Translations under genes and position numbers: made by a program
NCBI GenBank assembly: GCA_030744635.1
Contig: JASLQE010000387.1
Location: forward strand, 1 to 29,017
From: Dehalococcoidia bacterium
GTDB taxonomy: Bacteria; Chloroflexota; Dehalococcoidia; JACVQG01; JAHKAY01
Reading direction: 5' to 3'
DNA length: 29,017 bases
Part shown: in pieces, positions 15,592 through 24,071 of the stretch
Layout: each line of letters begins with the position of its first letter
Position numbering within the stretch: position 1 is the stretch's first letter
The notes under the pieces: model-generated
What the model saw: the letters and a program-made list of their open reading frames with translations, nothing else
The model's database searches: none
Told to the model about the DNA's origin: nothing

Positions 15592-16818
15592 CTACCGTAT
15601 ATTACGCAGGACGGGGCGCAGCACCGATATCAGGGCCACTACCAGCAGGGCCGCACCCCCCAGTCCCACCGATAGGGGCGCTCCCCACACCTCCGCCAAG
15701 GCGCTGAAGCCAAGCACCCCCAGGGTGGCCATACCGAAGCTGAACAGCGTCAGACTGCTCACCCGGCCCCGCAGCTCCTGGGGAGTATGACTCTGCAGCA
15801 GGGCCTGGTTCACCGCCATGTATCCCATATTGCCCGCCCCCACCCCCACCAGGGCTGCGAGCGAAAGGGCGAAGACTGTGGATAGGGAGAACAGCAGCAG
15901 GCTGAGGCCGAAAAGCAGGGCTAACCCCAGCAGCAGCATCCCCTTGCGACGATAGTTTCCCAAACTGGCCACCGTAAGGGTGCCGGCCACAGCCCCCAGC
16001 CCCATCGCTGCCATCATCCAGCCCAGCCCTACCTCCCCCACCCGGAGGACATCTGCGGCGAACACCGGCAGCAGGAACATATAGGGCATGGCCAGCACGC
16101 TGACACCTAAGAACATCCCCAGCAGGTAGGGCACGGTGGGACTGTTACGCACAAAGCTCAGGACATGGCGCAGGTCGGTTGCCAGCGAGGTGCCCTGGTG
16201 GTTGCTCTCTCCCTTCACCCCCACCAGCGCCAGGGTTAGGGTGGACAGCCCGTAGAGGGCTGCGGTGAAGAGATATACCCAACCCACCCCTATCAACGCC
16301 ACCAGCAGGCCGCCGATTGCCGGGGCCGCCACCCGCATGAGGTTGAGCCCTGCGTAGTTCAGGGCATAGGCGTTCATCATGCCGTCCTTCTCCACCAACT
16401 CCGGTATGAACGACATACGGGCGGGGCCGTTGAGGGTGAAGGCCAGGCCCATGACTACGGCGGCGCTAACCAGGTGCCACAGGGCGATGTTGCTGGAGAG
16501 GATTAGCCCCGCCACCAGGAATGATACTAGGGAAAAGATGGCCTCAGTGGCGATGATGAGGCGGCGCTTGGGAACCCTGTCCACCACGGTGCCGCCCACC
16601 AGGGAGAAAAGCAGCACCGGCAAACCCCAGCCCACCGTCACCAGGCCCAGGGCCAGGGGGGAGGATGTCATCTGGTACACCAGCCACCCCCGGGCCAGTA
16701 TCTGCATCTGGAGGGCGGCGAAGTCCAGCACCACACCTATCCAGAACCAGCGGTACTCCCGGTTCTTCAGAGAGCCAAAGGTAGTGCCCCACCACCCCGG
16801 GGTAGGAAGCTCGGCCAC
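15592..16818 (-). CDS. Major facilitator superfamily transporter (MFS_3, EntS-like)
   Basis: A 408-residue membrane protein with about 12 hydrophobic segments. Its N-terminal pattern FGSLKNREYRWFWIGVVLDFAA and RGWLVYQMTSSPLALGLV is typical of the MFS_3/EntS-like exporters. The loop 2-3 signature is VGGTVVDRVPKRRLII, and a conserved NGPARMSFIPELV follows in the middle. It probably exports a small molecule using the proton gradient; the substrate is unknown. The start is a GTG at 16818, 20 bp after the stop of the UPF0173 gene, so it is very probably the last gene of the acyl-CoA ligase operon. Its own ribosome binding site is weak, which fits coupled translation. Confidence 0.85.
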   Translation of the reverse strand: MAELPTPGWWGTTFGSLKNREYRWFWIGVVLDFAALQMQILARGWLVYQMTSSPLALGLVTVGWGLPVLLFSLVGGTVVDRVPKRRLIIATEAIFSLVSFLVAGLILSSNIALWHLVSAAVVMGLAFTLNGPARMSFIPELVEKDGMMNAYALNYAGLNLMRVAAPAIGGLLVALIGVGWVYLFTAALYGLSTLTLALVGVKGESNHQGTSLATDLRHVLSFVRNSPTVPYLLGMFLGVSVLAMPYMFLLPVFAADVLRVGEVGLGWMMAAMGLGAVAGTLTVASLGNYRRKGMLLLGLALLFGLSLLLFSLSTVFALSLAALVGVGAGNMGYMAVNQALLQSHTPQELRGRVSSLTLFSFGMATLGVLGFSALAEVWGAPLSVGLGGAALLVVALISVLRPVLRNIR

Positions 16819-16837
16819 AGATGCCTATATCGCTGAC

Positions 16838-17539
16838 CTACCAGCTATACTCAGTTCCCGCCTCCAGCACCACCACCTCTGTCCCCGGCGCCTCTTTTTT
16901 AACCAGCTCCACAAAGCGGTCGGCTGTTTGCTCCAGGATAGGGAATGTCTTGTAGTGCATGGGGATAACATTTTTGGGGGCCAGCAGGGCGGTGGCGCGT
17001 GCCGCCTGCACCGGATCCATCGTAAAGCAGCTACCCATGGGCAGCAGGGCCACATCCAGCGGGTACAGCTCGCCCAACAGTTTCATGTTCTGAAAGATGC
17101 CGGTATCGCCGGCATGATAGATGTGAGTGCCGTCCTCCAGTCGCATAATCCACCCCGCCGGGGCGGCGGTGGCGGAGGAGTGGAAGGCCTCCACCATGGT
17201 TATGGTTATGCCCTCCGCTGCGGCGCTGCCTCCGATATTCATGCCCATGCCGTTGATAACCTTTTCCTGGGGCAGGCCAAGCTCCTGCTGAAAGCGGCCT
17301 ATCGTCTCCGGCATAGCGGCCACGATGGCCCCGGTGGCCTTGGAGATGTCCACGGCATTGACGGCGTGGTCAAAGTGGTCGTGGCTAACCAGCACCAGGT
17401 GTGCCTGCTTGATATCACCCAAGGAGATAGGACACGAGGGGTTGCCCTCAATCCACGGGTCGGTGACTATCGTTTTGCCCCCGGGGGTGTTGATTATGAA
17501 AGTGGCGTGGCCGAGCCACCGTATTGATTTGCCTGCCAT
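16838..17539 (-). CDS. UPF0173 family metal-dependent hydrolase (metallo-beta-lactamase fold)
   Basis: A 233-residue metallo-beta-lactamase-fold protein matching the UPF0173/YtkL-like family. The N-terminus IRWLGHATFII is followed by the metal motif HDHFDH (His53, His55, Asp57, His58). AFHSS in the middle, HAGDTG (metal-bridging Asp) and a final PMHYKTFP with another His complete the set. All expected ligands are present, so it should bind two metal ions and hydrolyse an ester, thioester or phosphodiester; the natural substrate of this family is not established. The start is ATG 17539 with GGAGG a few bases upstream. It is the middle gene of a three-gene minus-strand operon, after an acyl-CoA ligase (61-bp gap) and before an MFS exporter (19-bp gap). 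Confidence 0.9.
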   Translation of the reverse strand: MAGKSIRWLGHATFIINTPGGKTIVTDPWIEGNPSCPISLGDIKQAHLVLVSHDHFDHAVNAVDISKATGAIVAAMPETIGRFQQELGLPQEKVINGMGMNIGGSAAAEGITITMVEAFHSSATAAPAGWIMRLEDGTHIYHAGDTGIFQNMKLLGELYPLDVALLPMGSCFTMDPVQAARATALLAPKNVIPMHYKTFPILEQTADRFVELVKKEAPGTEVVVLEAGTEYSW

Positions 17540-17600
17540 TATGTGCCTCCTTCTCTATTCCCCTGAACGGGTTAGCCGTAGGCCCATACCGTCTGGTGTT

Positions 17601-19166
17601 TTAGCTCTCGGCCTGGCCGTACATCTCCCGGAGGGCTTTGCGGATAACTTTGCCCATGGGGTTGCGGGGCAATGAGCTAACGAACACAACATCGCGGGGC
17701 CGTTTGAAGCTGGCCAGGTTGCTGCGGCAGTGCTCCATGAGCTCTTCGGGGGTGGCCTGCTGGCCCGCTTTGAGCACCACCACCGCCTTGGGCTGCTGGC
17801 CCCAGTCGGGGTCGGTAACACCGATGACGGCGGCCTCTTCCACCTTGGGGTGGGACTGAAGCACCTGCTCCACCTCCTCGGGGGAGATGTTCTCCCCGGC
17901 CCGGATAATCATGTCGTCTCCGCGGCCCGCCAGGAAGAAGTAGCCGTCCTCGTCCTGCCAGCCCATATCCCCCGTCTTGAGCCAGCCGGAGGCTGTCATG
18001 GACTGGGAGGTCTTCTCGCTGTCCTTCCAGTAGCCGCTCATCACCCGCTGGCCACGCACGGCAATCACCCCCACCTCGTTGGGTCCTAGGGGGTTACCCT
18101 CCTCGTCCAGGACGGCCACCTCGGCCCCCGGTAGGGGCTTGCCGATAGAGGATGACAGCCGCTGCAGCTTCTTCTCCACCTCCTCGGGGGTGCCTGAGAG
18201 GTCATGGTCCTCGGGCCCCAGGGCCAGCACCGTTGAGGAGGTCTCGGTCTGGCCGAAGGCGTTGATGAACTTTACCCCGGGCAACACCTTTATGGCCTTC
18301 TTGATAACCTCCAGCGGCATAGAGGCGGCCCCGTAGGTGACCAACCGCAAGCTGGACAGGTCATGCTTGTCAAAGCTGGGGTGGTCTATGACACGCTTGA
18401 GCATGGTGGGCACCAGCATGGCCCGGTTGACCCTCTCCCGCTCCACAGTGGCCAACCATCCCTCCTCGTCAAACTGGCCCATTATGGCCAGGGTGCGACC
18501 GCCGTAGATAGCGGCCAGCACCGCTTGGAAGCCGGCCACATGATACAGCGGGACGGCCAGCAGGTTGGTCTCCTCTATCTCCATATCCGGGGGGGAAACA
18601 TTCTCTGCCATGTAGGACTCGAAGCTGCCGTGGGTCAGGGGCACGCCCTTGGGGCGGCCGGTGGTGCCGGCGGTGTAAAGGAGCAGGGTGACATCCTCCG
18701 GGCCTACATCGGGGAAAACCTCGTCATCGGAGGCGGCGGAGACGATATCCTCGTAGGAGAGCATACCGGACTGCGCCTTGCCCAGCGCAATAATGTGCTT
18801 CACGCCGGGCGCTTCGGCCCTGGCCAAGTTCACTAGGTCCACATAGCGCTCCCCTACGATTACCACCGAGGCCTCCGCGTGCTGTAGCAGGTAGCTGAGC
18901 TCGTCCTGCCGGGCGCGGTAGTTGAGGGGGACGAAAATGGCCCCCAGCCGTGCGACACCGAAGTAAGTCTCCACGAACTGGGAGCAGTTGACATCCATCA
19001 TGGCCACCTTGTCCCCATGGCCTACCCCCAAACCCTGCAGGGCGTTGGCTACTTTGTTGGAGCGCTCCGCTACGTGGGAGAAAGAGATACGCTCGCTGTC
19101 CACCACCAGGGCGGTGCGGTCGGGGACGATGGCGCCGGTAAGGGAAATGAAGTCCACGGTGCTCAT
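17601..19166 (-). CDS. Class I adenylate-forming acyl-CoA synthetase (AMP-forming)
   Basis: A 521-residue ANL-family ligase that activates a carboxylic acid to acyl-AMP and then to acyl-CoA. Core motifs are visible in order: the P-loop YTAGTTGRPKGVPLTHG at about 164-180, the substrate-pocket region LYHVAGFQAV, A5 FINAFGQTETSS, A8 GRGDDMIIRAGENISPEEVE at the hinge, and A10 NPMGKVIRKALRE with the catalytic Lys. Length and motif order fit long-chain or aromatic acyl-CoA ligases, but chain length cannot be told. The ATG at 19166 has AGGAGG 9 bp upstream and a consensus promoter. It is the first gene of an operon with a UPF0173 hydrolase and an MFS transporter. Confidence 0.92.
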   Translation of the reverse strand: MSTVDFISLTGAIVPDRTALVVDSERISFSHVAERSNKVANALQGLGVGHGDKVAMMDVNCSQFVETYFGVARLGAIFVPLNYRARQDELSYLLQHAEASVVIVGERYVDLVNLARAEAPGVKHIIALGKAQSGMLSYEDIVSAASDDEVFPDVGPEDVTLLLYTAGTTGRPKGVPLTHGSFESYMAENVSPPDMEIEETNLLAVPLYHVAGFQAVLAAIYGGRTLAIMGQFDEEGWLATVERERVNRAMLVPTMLKRVIDHPSFDKHDLSSLRLVTYGAASMPLEVIKKAIKVLPGVKFINAFGQTETSSTVLALGPEDHDLSGTPEEVEKKLQRLSSSIGKPLPGAEVAVLDEEGNPLGPNEVGVIAVRGQRVMSGYWKDSEKTSQSMTASGWLKTGDMGWQDEDGYFFLAGRGDDMIIRAGENISPEEVEQVLQSHPKVEEAAVIGVTDPDWGQQPKAVVVLKAGQQATPEELMEHCRSNLASFKRPRDVVFVSSLPRNPMGKVIRKALREMYGQAES

Positions 19167-19191
19167 GTATTGATACCTCCTAAAGCCAGAC

Positions 19192-19209
19192 CTTATCGTT
19201 ACCGTTAAG
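19192..19209. promoter_or_regulatory. Operator-like palindrome in the acyl-CoA ligase leader
   Basis: CTTATCG (19192-19198), a 4-bp centre, then CGTTAAG (19203-19209) form an imperfect palindrome with 6 of 7 positions paired. It lies between the -10 element and the ribosome binding site of the ligase operon, where a TetR- or FadR-type repressor would block transcription. No regulator gene is in the window, so this is a guess. Confidence 0.3.
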
Positions 19210-19221
19210 AATCTGGCCTAA

Positions 19222-19250
19222 ATTATGCTCATTCCGGCATTCTGTGTCAA
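19222..19250 (-). promoter_or_regulatory. Promoter of the acyl-CoA ligase operon
   Basis: On the minus strand a perfect TTGACA (19250-19245) and CATAAT (19227-19222) are separated by 17 bp, about 56 bp ahead of the ATG at 19166. The leader carries a palindrome and AGGAGG. Confidence 0.75.
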
Positions 19251-19394
19251 CGCTACCGGGGCATGGCGTAGGCTTTCCCGCACACCCTTCCCCCCGTACT
19301 TGATGTCTATCCCCACACTACATAGTCCACTGGCGGATAAGCACGGATGATGCGGCTGCCACAAGGCCCCCCCAGCTTTAATTGCCAGCCTAAA

Positions 19395-19423
19395 TTGAAG
19401 GCAGCAGGCGATTGGTGTAGAAT
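19395..19423 (+). promoter_or_regulatory. Promoter of the histidine operon
   Basis: TTGAAG (19395-19400) and TAGAAT (19418-19423) are separated by 17 bp. The expected start is near 19430, only about 5 nt before the hisZ ATG at 19435, with no room for a ribosome binding site, so the mRNA would be almost leaderless. No his leader peptide or T-box-like structure is seen. Confidence 0.55.
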
Positions 19424-19434
19424 TACCACTCGGT

Positions 19435-20640
19435 ATGGAGAAGTGCCGTGGCATGCGCGATATGCTCCCACAGGACATGCGACAGTTCCGCCGTGTTGAG
19501 GACCAGTTCCGGCAGTGCTGTGTTCAGTGGGGCTACCAGGAGGTAAGGACGCCCCTGCTGGAGTACCTGCACCTGTTCACCGCCACTGGCACCCTTACAC
19601 CGGATATGCTCAACCGGGTGTATTCCTTCCTGGACTGGGACGGCTGGAGCGGGGAGAGGGTGGTGCTGCGTCCGGATGGCACCATTCCCGCTGCACGGCT
19701 GTATATCACCGAGATGGCCCAACGCACCACCGCTAGGCTTTTCTACGTTCAGGATGTACTCTCCTTCGGGGCCACCGGCACGGAGTCCCGTGAGAAGTGG
19801 CAGGCCGGGGTGGAGGTGATGGGGGGCCGGTCTCCTCAGGCAGAGGTGGAGCTGGTGTCCCTGGCCCTGGAGGTGCTGGAGGGCTTGGGCCTGAAGCCTG
19901 AGCTACGGCTGGGCCACATGGGGTTGCTGCGCTCCCTTCTGGAGGAGTTGGAGGTGACGGAGGAGGAGGTGGTGGACCGCTTTACCGCTCAGGAGGGCCT
20001 GCTATGGGAGAGGCTGCGGGACTCCCGTCCCGAGATGGGGGAGGCCCTGGCCCTGGCGAAGCTGGAGGGCCGGTCACCGGGCTTCCTGGAGAACCTGGGC
20101 TCCGTCCTATTGCCCCATCTGCCTATCCTGCGGCAGCCCCTGGAGGAGTTCTCGGCCATCGCCAGGCTGCTCACTTCGCTGGACTGCCCCTATGCGATAG
20201 ACCTGGGTCTGGGGAGCGGCTTTGAGTACTACACCGGAGCGGTGTTCCACTTCTATTGCGGGGATGTGCGGGTAGGGGGTGGTGGCCGCTACGACAATCT
20301 GATACCTCTGCTGGGCGGCAAAGCTGTGCCCGCCACGGGGTTTGCCCTGTATGTAGACCGGATAATGTCCATGGTGCCTGGACCGGTATCCGGACCACCG
20401 GTGCTGGTGCAGGCCGATGAAGGCTGCTGGCCGTGGGCCTTCTCCCTGGCCGGCGAGATGCGCGCCCAGGGCATCGCCGCCGAGATGGCGGCGGGTGAGC
20501 CGATGGACCATCCGGGAGTCTCCGTGATGGTCCAGGAGGGGCCTGTTTATATTCTGCCGGGCAAGGGCCGCTTTGCCTCACCGGCGGAGGTAGTGCGGGT
20601 GTTGAAAGAGGGAGGGGATGCTGAAATTAGCCCTGCCTAA
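19435..20640 (+). CDS. hisZ: ATP phosphoribosyltransferase regulatory subunit HisZ
   Basis: A 401-residue HisRS paralog that lacks tRNA-charging function and acts as the regulatory subunit for short-form HisG in the first step of histidine synthesis. It starts with the HisRS-like GMRDMLPQDMRQFRRVEDQF. It has LRPDGTIPAARLYI in the class II core, the GTESREKWQAGVEVMGG strand and motif 3-like GGGGRYDNLIPLLGG, then a short, degenerate C-terminal domain instead of a full anticodon-binding domain. Its position directly before hisG and its length separate it from a true histidyl-tRNA synthetase. The ATG at 19435 has no ribosome binding site and lies about 5 nt from the predicted transcription start. 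Its 3' end overlaps hisG by 23 bp. Confidence 0.9.
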   Translation: MEKCRGMRDMLPQDMRQFRRVEDQFRQCCVQWGYQEVRTPLLEYLHLFTATGTLTPDMLNRVYSFLDWDGWSGERVVLRPDGTIPAARLYITEMAQRTTARLFYVQDVLSFGATGTESREKWQAGVEVMGGRSPQAEVELVSLALEVLEGLGLKPELRLGHMGLLRSLLEELEVTEEEVVDRFTAQEGLLWERLRDSRPEMGEALALAKLEGRSPGFLENLGSVLLPHLPILRQPLEEFSAIARLLTSLDCPYAIDLGLGSGFEYYTGAVFHFYCGDVRVGGGGRYDNLIPLLGGKAVPATGFALYVDRIMSMVPGPVSGPPVLVQADEGCWPWAFSLAGEMRAQGIAAEMAAGEPMDHPGVSVMVQEGPVYILPGKGRFASPAEVVRVLKEGGDAEISPA

Positions 20641-21997
20641 GGGGCGGCTACAGGCCGCCTCCGGCTCTTATTTGGAACAGGCGGGATGGGGCCTTGAAGA
20701 CTACCAGCCCGGCTCACGCTCCTATCGTCCCACCACTGCCTTCCCCGGTGTGGAGGCCAAGGTCTTTCAGGAGAGGGACATCCCGGTCCAGGTGGCCATA
20801 GGCAACTACGATATCGGGATATGTGGTCTGGACTGGGTGGAGGAGCTCCTGGCCCGCTACCCTCAGAGCCCCCTGGTAAAGGTCATAGAGCTTGGCTATG
20901 GTGGGGGACAGCTCTTCCTGGCCTCCAGCAGCCTGTCTCCATGGGGCTCCGCAGCGGACCTGAGCCGGAATGGTGCGCTGCTGGTGCTGGCCGGAGAATA
21001 CCCCAATTTGGCGTGGACGGCCGCCATGCGGCTACGGCTGAAGCGTTTCCGGGTCTTTCCTCTGTGGGGTGCGGTGGAGGTGTACCCCCCTGAGGACGCT
21101 GACCTGGTGGTGGTGCGCTCACCATCGGCATCCCGCCTGAAGGAGCGGGGCCTGGTGCCCCTGTTCCCCCTGTGTCACACTACGGCATATCTCATTGCCA
21201 ACCGGGATAGCTGGCAGAGCAAAGATATGGCCGGGGCTATATCCAGCCTGCTGGAGGCTTCCCCTTCGGTGGACAGCCTTCAGGGACCTCGGGTGGAGTC
21301 TTCGGACTGGCTGCCCCTGTACGGGGGCAACTGGCTAAGGCTGGCCCTACCCGACGGCCACCAGAAGGAGCCTTCGGTGGACTTCCTGCGTAAAGCCGGG
21401 CTGGAGGTGGCTGGCTATGCCTCAGGGAAGAGCCGCCCCGACCTGGGTGTGGAGGGGGTGGCCACCAAGGTCATCCGGCCCCAGGATATGCCGCTCCAGG
21501 TGGCCTCCGGCAACTTTGATGTTGCCCTTACCGGCAAGGACTGGCTGCGCGACCACCTGTGCCAGTTCCCTTCCAGCCCCGTGGAGCAGTTGCTGGAGCT
21601 GGATTTCGGCTGGGTGCGGGTGGTGGCCGTGGTCTGCGGCGATGTGCCCGTCTCCTCGGCGGCGGAGCTCAGGGGCCTGATGGAGTCGGGTCGGATGGGC
21701 GGGCTACGGGTGGCCACGGAGTATGTCAACATAGCCGATAAGTTTGCCCGGGACCATCACCTGGGTCACTACCGCATCATACCCACCTGGGGGGCCACGG
21801 AGGCATTCCTCCCCGAAGATGCCGACCTCCTGATAGAGAACACCCAGACCGGCCAGACCCTGGCCCGGCACGGTCTGAAGATAATTGATGTGCTCTTCGA
21901 GTCCACTGCCTGTATCATCGGCTCCCGGGATATCGCCCCCCAACGCAGGGGGCAGCGGGATGCCCTTTTGCAGCGGTTGGCCGGGGCCGTGGGGTGA
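20618..21997 (+). CDS. hisG: Tandem-fused short-form ATP phosphoribosyltransferase (HisG-HisG)
   Basis: A 459-residue protein, about twice the normal short HisG (about 205-220), made of two HisG units at about 1-215 and 238-459. HisG condenses ATP with PRPP in the first histidine step. Half one begins MLKLALPKGRL and has RDIPVQVAIGNYDIGICGLDW, but at the PRPP-loop position (about 161-174) reads VVVRSPSASRL, without the acidic residue and TGxTL. Half two begins LRLALPDGHQ, with Lys and Arg of PKGRL lost, but has ATEYVNIADKF and an intact PRPP loop LLIENTQTGQTL at about 404-415. Each half thus lacks a motif the other keeps. It lacks the histidine-binding domain of long HisG, consistent with the adjacent hisZ. 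The ATG at 20618 overlaps hisZ, with GGAGGG just upstream. Confidence 0.9.
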   Translation: MLKLALPKGRLQAASGSYLEQAGWGLEDYQPGSRSYRPTTAFPGVEAKVFQERDIPVQVAIGNYDIGICGLDWVEELLARYPQSPLVKVIELGYGGGQLFLASSSLSPWGSAADLSRNGALLVLAGEYPNLAWTAAMRLRLKRFRVFPLWGAVEVYPPEDADLVVVRSPSASRLKERGLVPLFPLCHTTAYLIANRDSWQSKDMAGAISSLLEASPSVDSLQGPRVESSDWLPLYGGNWLRLALPDGHQKEPSVDFLRKAGLEVAGYASGKSRPDLGVEGVATKVIRPQDMPLQVASGNFDVALTGKDWLRDHLCQFPSSPVEQLLELDFGWVRVVAVVCGDVPVSSAAELRGLMESGRMGGLRVATEYVNIADKFARDHHLGHYRIIPTWGATEAFLPEDADLLIENTQTGQTLARHGLKIIDVLFESTACIIGSRDIAPQRRGQRDALLQRLAGAVG

Positions 21998-22007
21998 GGG
22001 GTATACG

Positions 22008-22757
22008 GTGCCACCACTTTGCCTCCACCTGAGTCTGGCCCGGGATGCTTTATTCCAACTGGGGGATAGCCCCGGGGGAGGCCGTGGCCGCTACTTGATC
22101 GGTGCCACCCTGCCGGATATTCATATGATGTCGGACTTCGTCCGTGAGCATACCCACTATATGGACCTGGCGCAGCGGGAGGAGGGGGGCGAGGAGATTG
22201 CCCGCTTCTTCAAGGCCAACCCGCACTTGGCCCATGAAAGCAAAAACCCACCTACCCGTGCCCTGGTGGCCGGCTATCTGTCCCACCTGGTGACCGATAG
22301 CACCTGGATAGCTCGTATCTACCACCCCTACTTTGGGCCCGAGTCTTCGCTGTCAGGTGAACCCCTGGCCAACCTGCTGGACCGGTTGCTACAGTTTGAG
22401 CTGGACCGGAGGGAGCAGGAGGACATGGCCGCCATGGCGGCCATGGTCAAGAACATCGGGCTGGTATCCTGGGACAAGGAGGCGGCCCTGTTTGATGAGG
22501 ATAGCCTCATGCGCTGGCAGACCTTTGTCATGGATGCGGCCGTACGCCCGCATACCTGGGACCGCTTCCCAACATTCGTCCGCCACTATGTGGCACGGCA
22601 TGGAAATCTCAGAGAGGACCAGGTGAAGCGGTTCTTGTCCGACATCCCTGCCAGGCTGTCCTGGGTGCTGGAGCATGTGCCGCCGGAGGCTTTGGTCGCT
22701 TTTCGCCAGGGGGCGCTCCAGGGCTCGCTCCGGTTGGCGCGGGAGCGTGGGTGGTGA
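22008..22757 (+). CDS. Zinc-dependent phospholipase C-like protein (P1 nuclease/PLC fold) inside the his operon
   Basis: A 249-residue protein resembling the zinc-dependent phospholipase C family. It starts MPPLCLHLSLARDALFQLG, as many members do. Likely metal ligands are visible: His7, Asp37 in ATLPDIH, His48 and His50 in REHTHY, and His93 and Asp97 in AGYLSHLVTDSTW. The C-terminal half is helical (LLDRLLQFELDRREQ). No signal peptide is seen, so it should be cytosolic. I chose GTG 22008, 10 bp after hisG and preceded by GAGGGG; the frame is open further upstream inside hisG, but that part is out-of-phase hisG. The stop overlaps the hisD GTG starts. It is probably a phosphoester hydrolase; a role as the missing histidinol-phosphatase is possible but unproven. 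Confidence 0.75.
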   Translation: MPPLCLHLSLARDALFQLGDSPGGGRGRYLIGATLPDIHMMSDFVREHTHYMDLAQREEGGEEIARFFKANPHLAHESKNPPTRALVAGYLSHLVTDSTWIARIYHPYFGPESSLSGEPLANLLDRLLQFELDRREQEDMAAMAAMVKNIGLVSWDKEAALFDEDSLMRWQTFVMDAAVRPHTWDRFPTFVRHYVARHGNLREDQVKRFLSDIPARLSWVLEHVPPEALVAFRQGALQGSLRLARERGW

Positions 22758-24071
22758 GGAACATAGGGATAGAGGAGGCCCGGCGTCGGTTCCTGGGCCG
22801 CAGCCCCCTGGATATGCTCCCCTTTCCCGCTCCAGTGGCCCAGCGCCTGGAGGAGGTTTTCGGCCCGGGGGTCTCTCCCCTGGAGGCGGTGCGGCGCACA
22901 ATCACCGAAGTCCGGGACCGGGGGGATGAGGCAGTGGCCGAGCTATCCTGGAAGCTGGACGGGGTGGAGGTGCCCCGGGTGGAGGTGCCCCCTGGGCAGG
23001 TAACGGCCGCCCGGGATGGCATCCCTCCGGCCCTGGCCGCCGCCATGAGGCTGGCGGCGGACCGCATAAGGACTTTCCATGAGAGGGGCCGCCCCGAGGA
23101 CTTCTTCGACCCCCAGGAAGGGGTGGGCCGGAAAATGGTGCCGATGGACCGGGTGGGCATATATGTGCCCGGCGGCCGGGCGGCATACCCCTCCACAGTG
23201 CTCATGACGGCCATCCCCGCCCGCATCGCCGGGGTGGAAGAGGTGATAGTAGCCACCCCACCCCAGGCCGGCGGAGTGGCCCCGCTGGTGCTGGCGGCCT
23301 GCGCCCTGGCCGGGGTGGACCGCGTGTTCGCCATGGGGGGCGCTCAAGCCATAGCCGCCTTGGCCTACGGCACCGCTTCGGTTCCCGTCGTGGACACGGT
23401 GCGGCCCCGGCACCCTGTTCGTCATGCTGGCCAAACGGGAGGTCTTTGGCCAGGTAGACATAGATGGCTTCTATGGACCTACGGAGACGGTGGTGGTGGC
23501 CGATGATACCGCTGACCCTGCCCTGTGTGCCGCCGAGCTTTTGGCCCAGGCAGAGCACGACCCCCTGGCATCAGCCCTGCTCCTCACCCCCTCGGTAAGC
23601 GTGGCTAAGGGGGTGGTCCGGGAGTCGGAGGCCCAGCTTGAGGGACTGGAACGGCGCGACATCGCTGGCCAGTCGTTGGAAGGGCGGGGCGCCGTTATCA
23701 AGGTGGATGACCTGTCCCAGGCCCTTGATTTCGTCAACTCCTACGCCCCGGAGCACCTTACCCTGCTAATGGCCGATGCCGAAGGGTTCGCCGCCGGGGT
23801 GCGCCACACCGGGTGCATCTTCCTGGGGGGTGGGGAGGCCTTCGGCGACTATGTGGCCGGTCCCAGCCATGTGCTGCCCACCGGGGGTAGCGCCCGCTTC
23901 TCCTCCCCCCTTGGGGTGGAGTCTTTCCTGAAGGTAACCAGCGTGGTGGCCCTCAACAGTAATATAATGGAGGCGACCGCGGCGGCGGCGGATGAGCTTG
24001 CCCGCGCCGAGGGCCTCACCGCCCACGCCGCCGCCATACAGAGAATGTTGAGAAGGAAGGGCCCAAGGTGA
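22754..24071 (+). pseudogene. hisD: Histidinol dehydrogenase, broken by a 2-base frameshift
   Basis: HisD oxidises histidinol to histidine in two NAD steps, the last reactions of the pathway. Part one (to about 23402) contains VPMDRVGIYVPGGRAAYPSTV and FAMGGAQAIAALAYGT. Part two (from 23403) contains GPGTLFVMLAKREVFGQVDID, the zinc region QAEHDP, APEHLTLL and the C-terminal GDYVAGPSHVLPTGG. At 23400-23403, where relatives read VDKIVGPG, the sequence gives GTG-C-GGC. One codon is reduced to a single base, so two bases are missing. Repaired, the protein has about 439 residues with all catalytic residues, so a sequencing error is quite possible. Two GTG codons (22751, 22754) could start it; both overlap the preceding stop. 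hisC follows with a 4-bp GTGA overlap. Confidence 0.88.

Noticed and set aside
19435..20640. Histidyl-tRNA synthetase hisS
   Set aside because: A full anticodon-binding domain is missing and the gene overlaps hisG, so HisZ fits better.
21885..22007. Upstream extension of the phospholipase C-like frame inside hisG
   Set aside because: This part is out-of-frame hisG sequence; the family N-terminus MPPL begins at GTG 22008.
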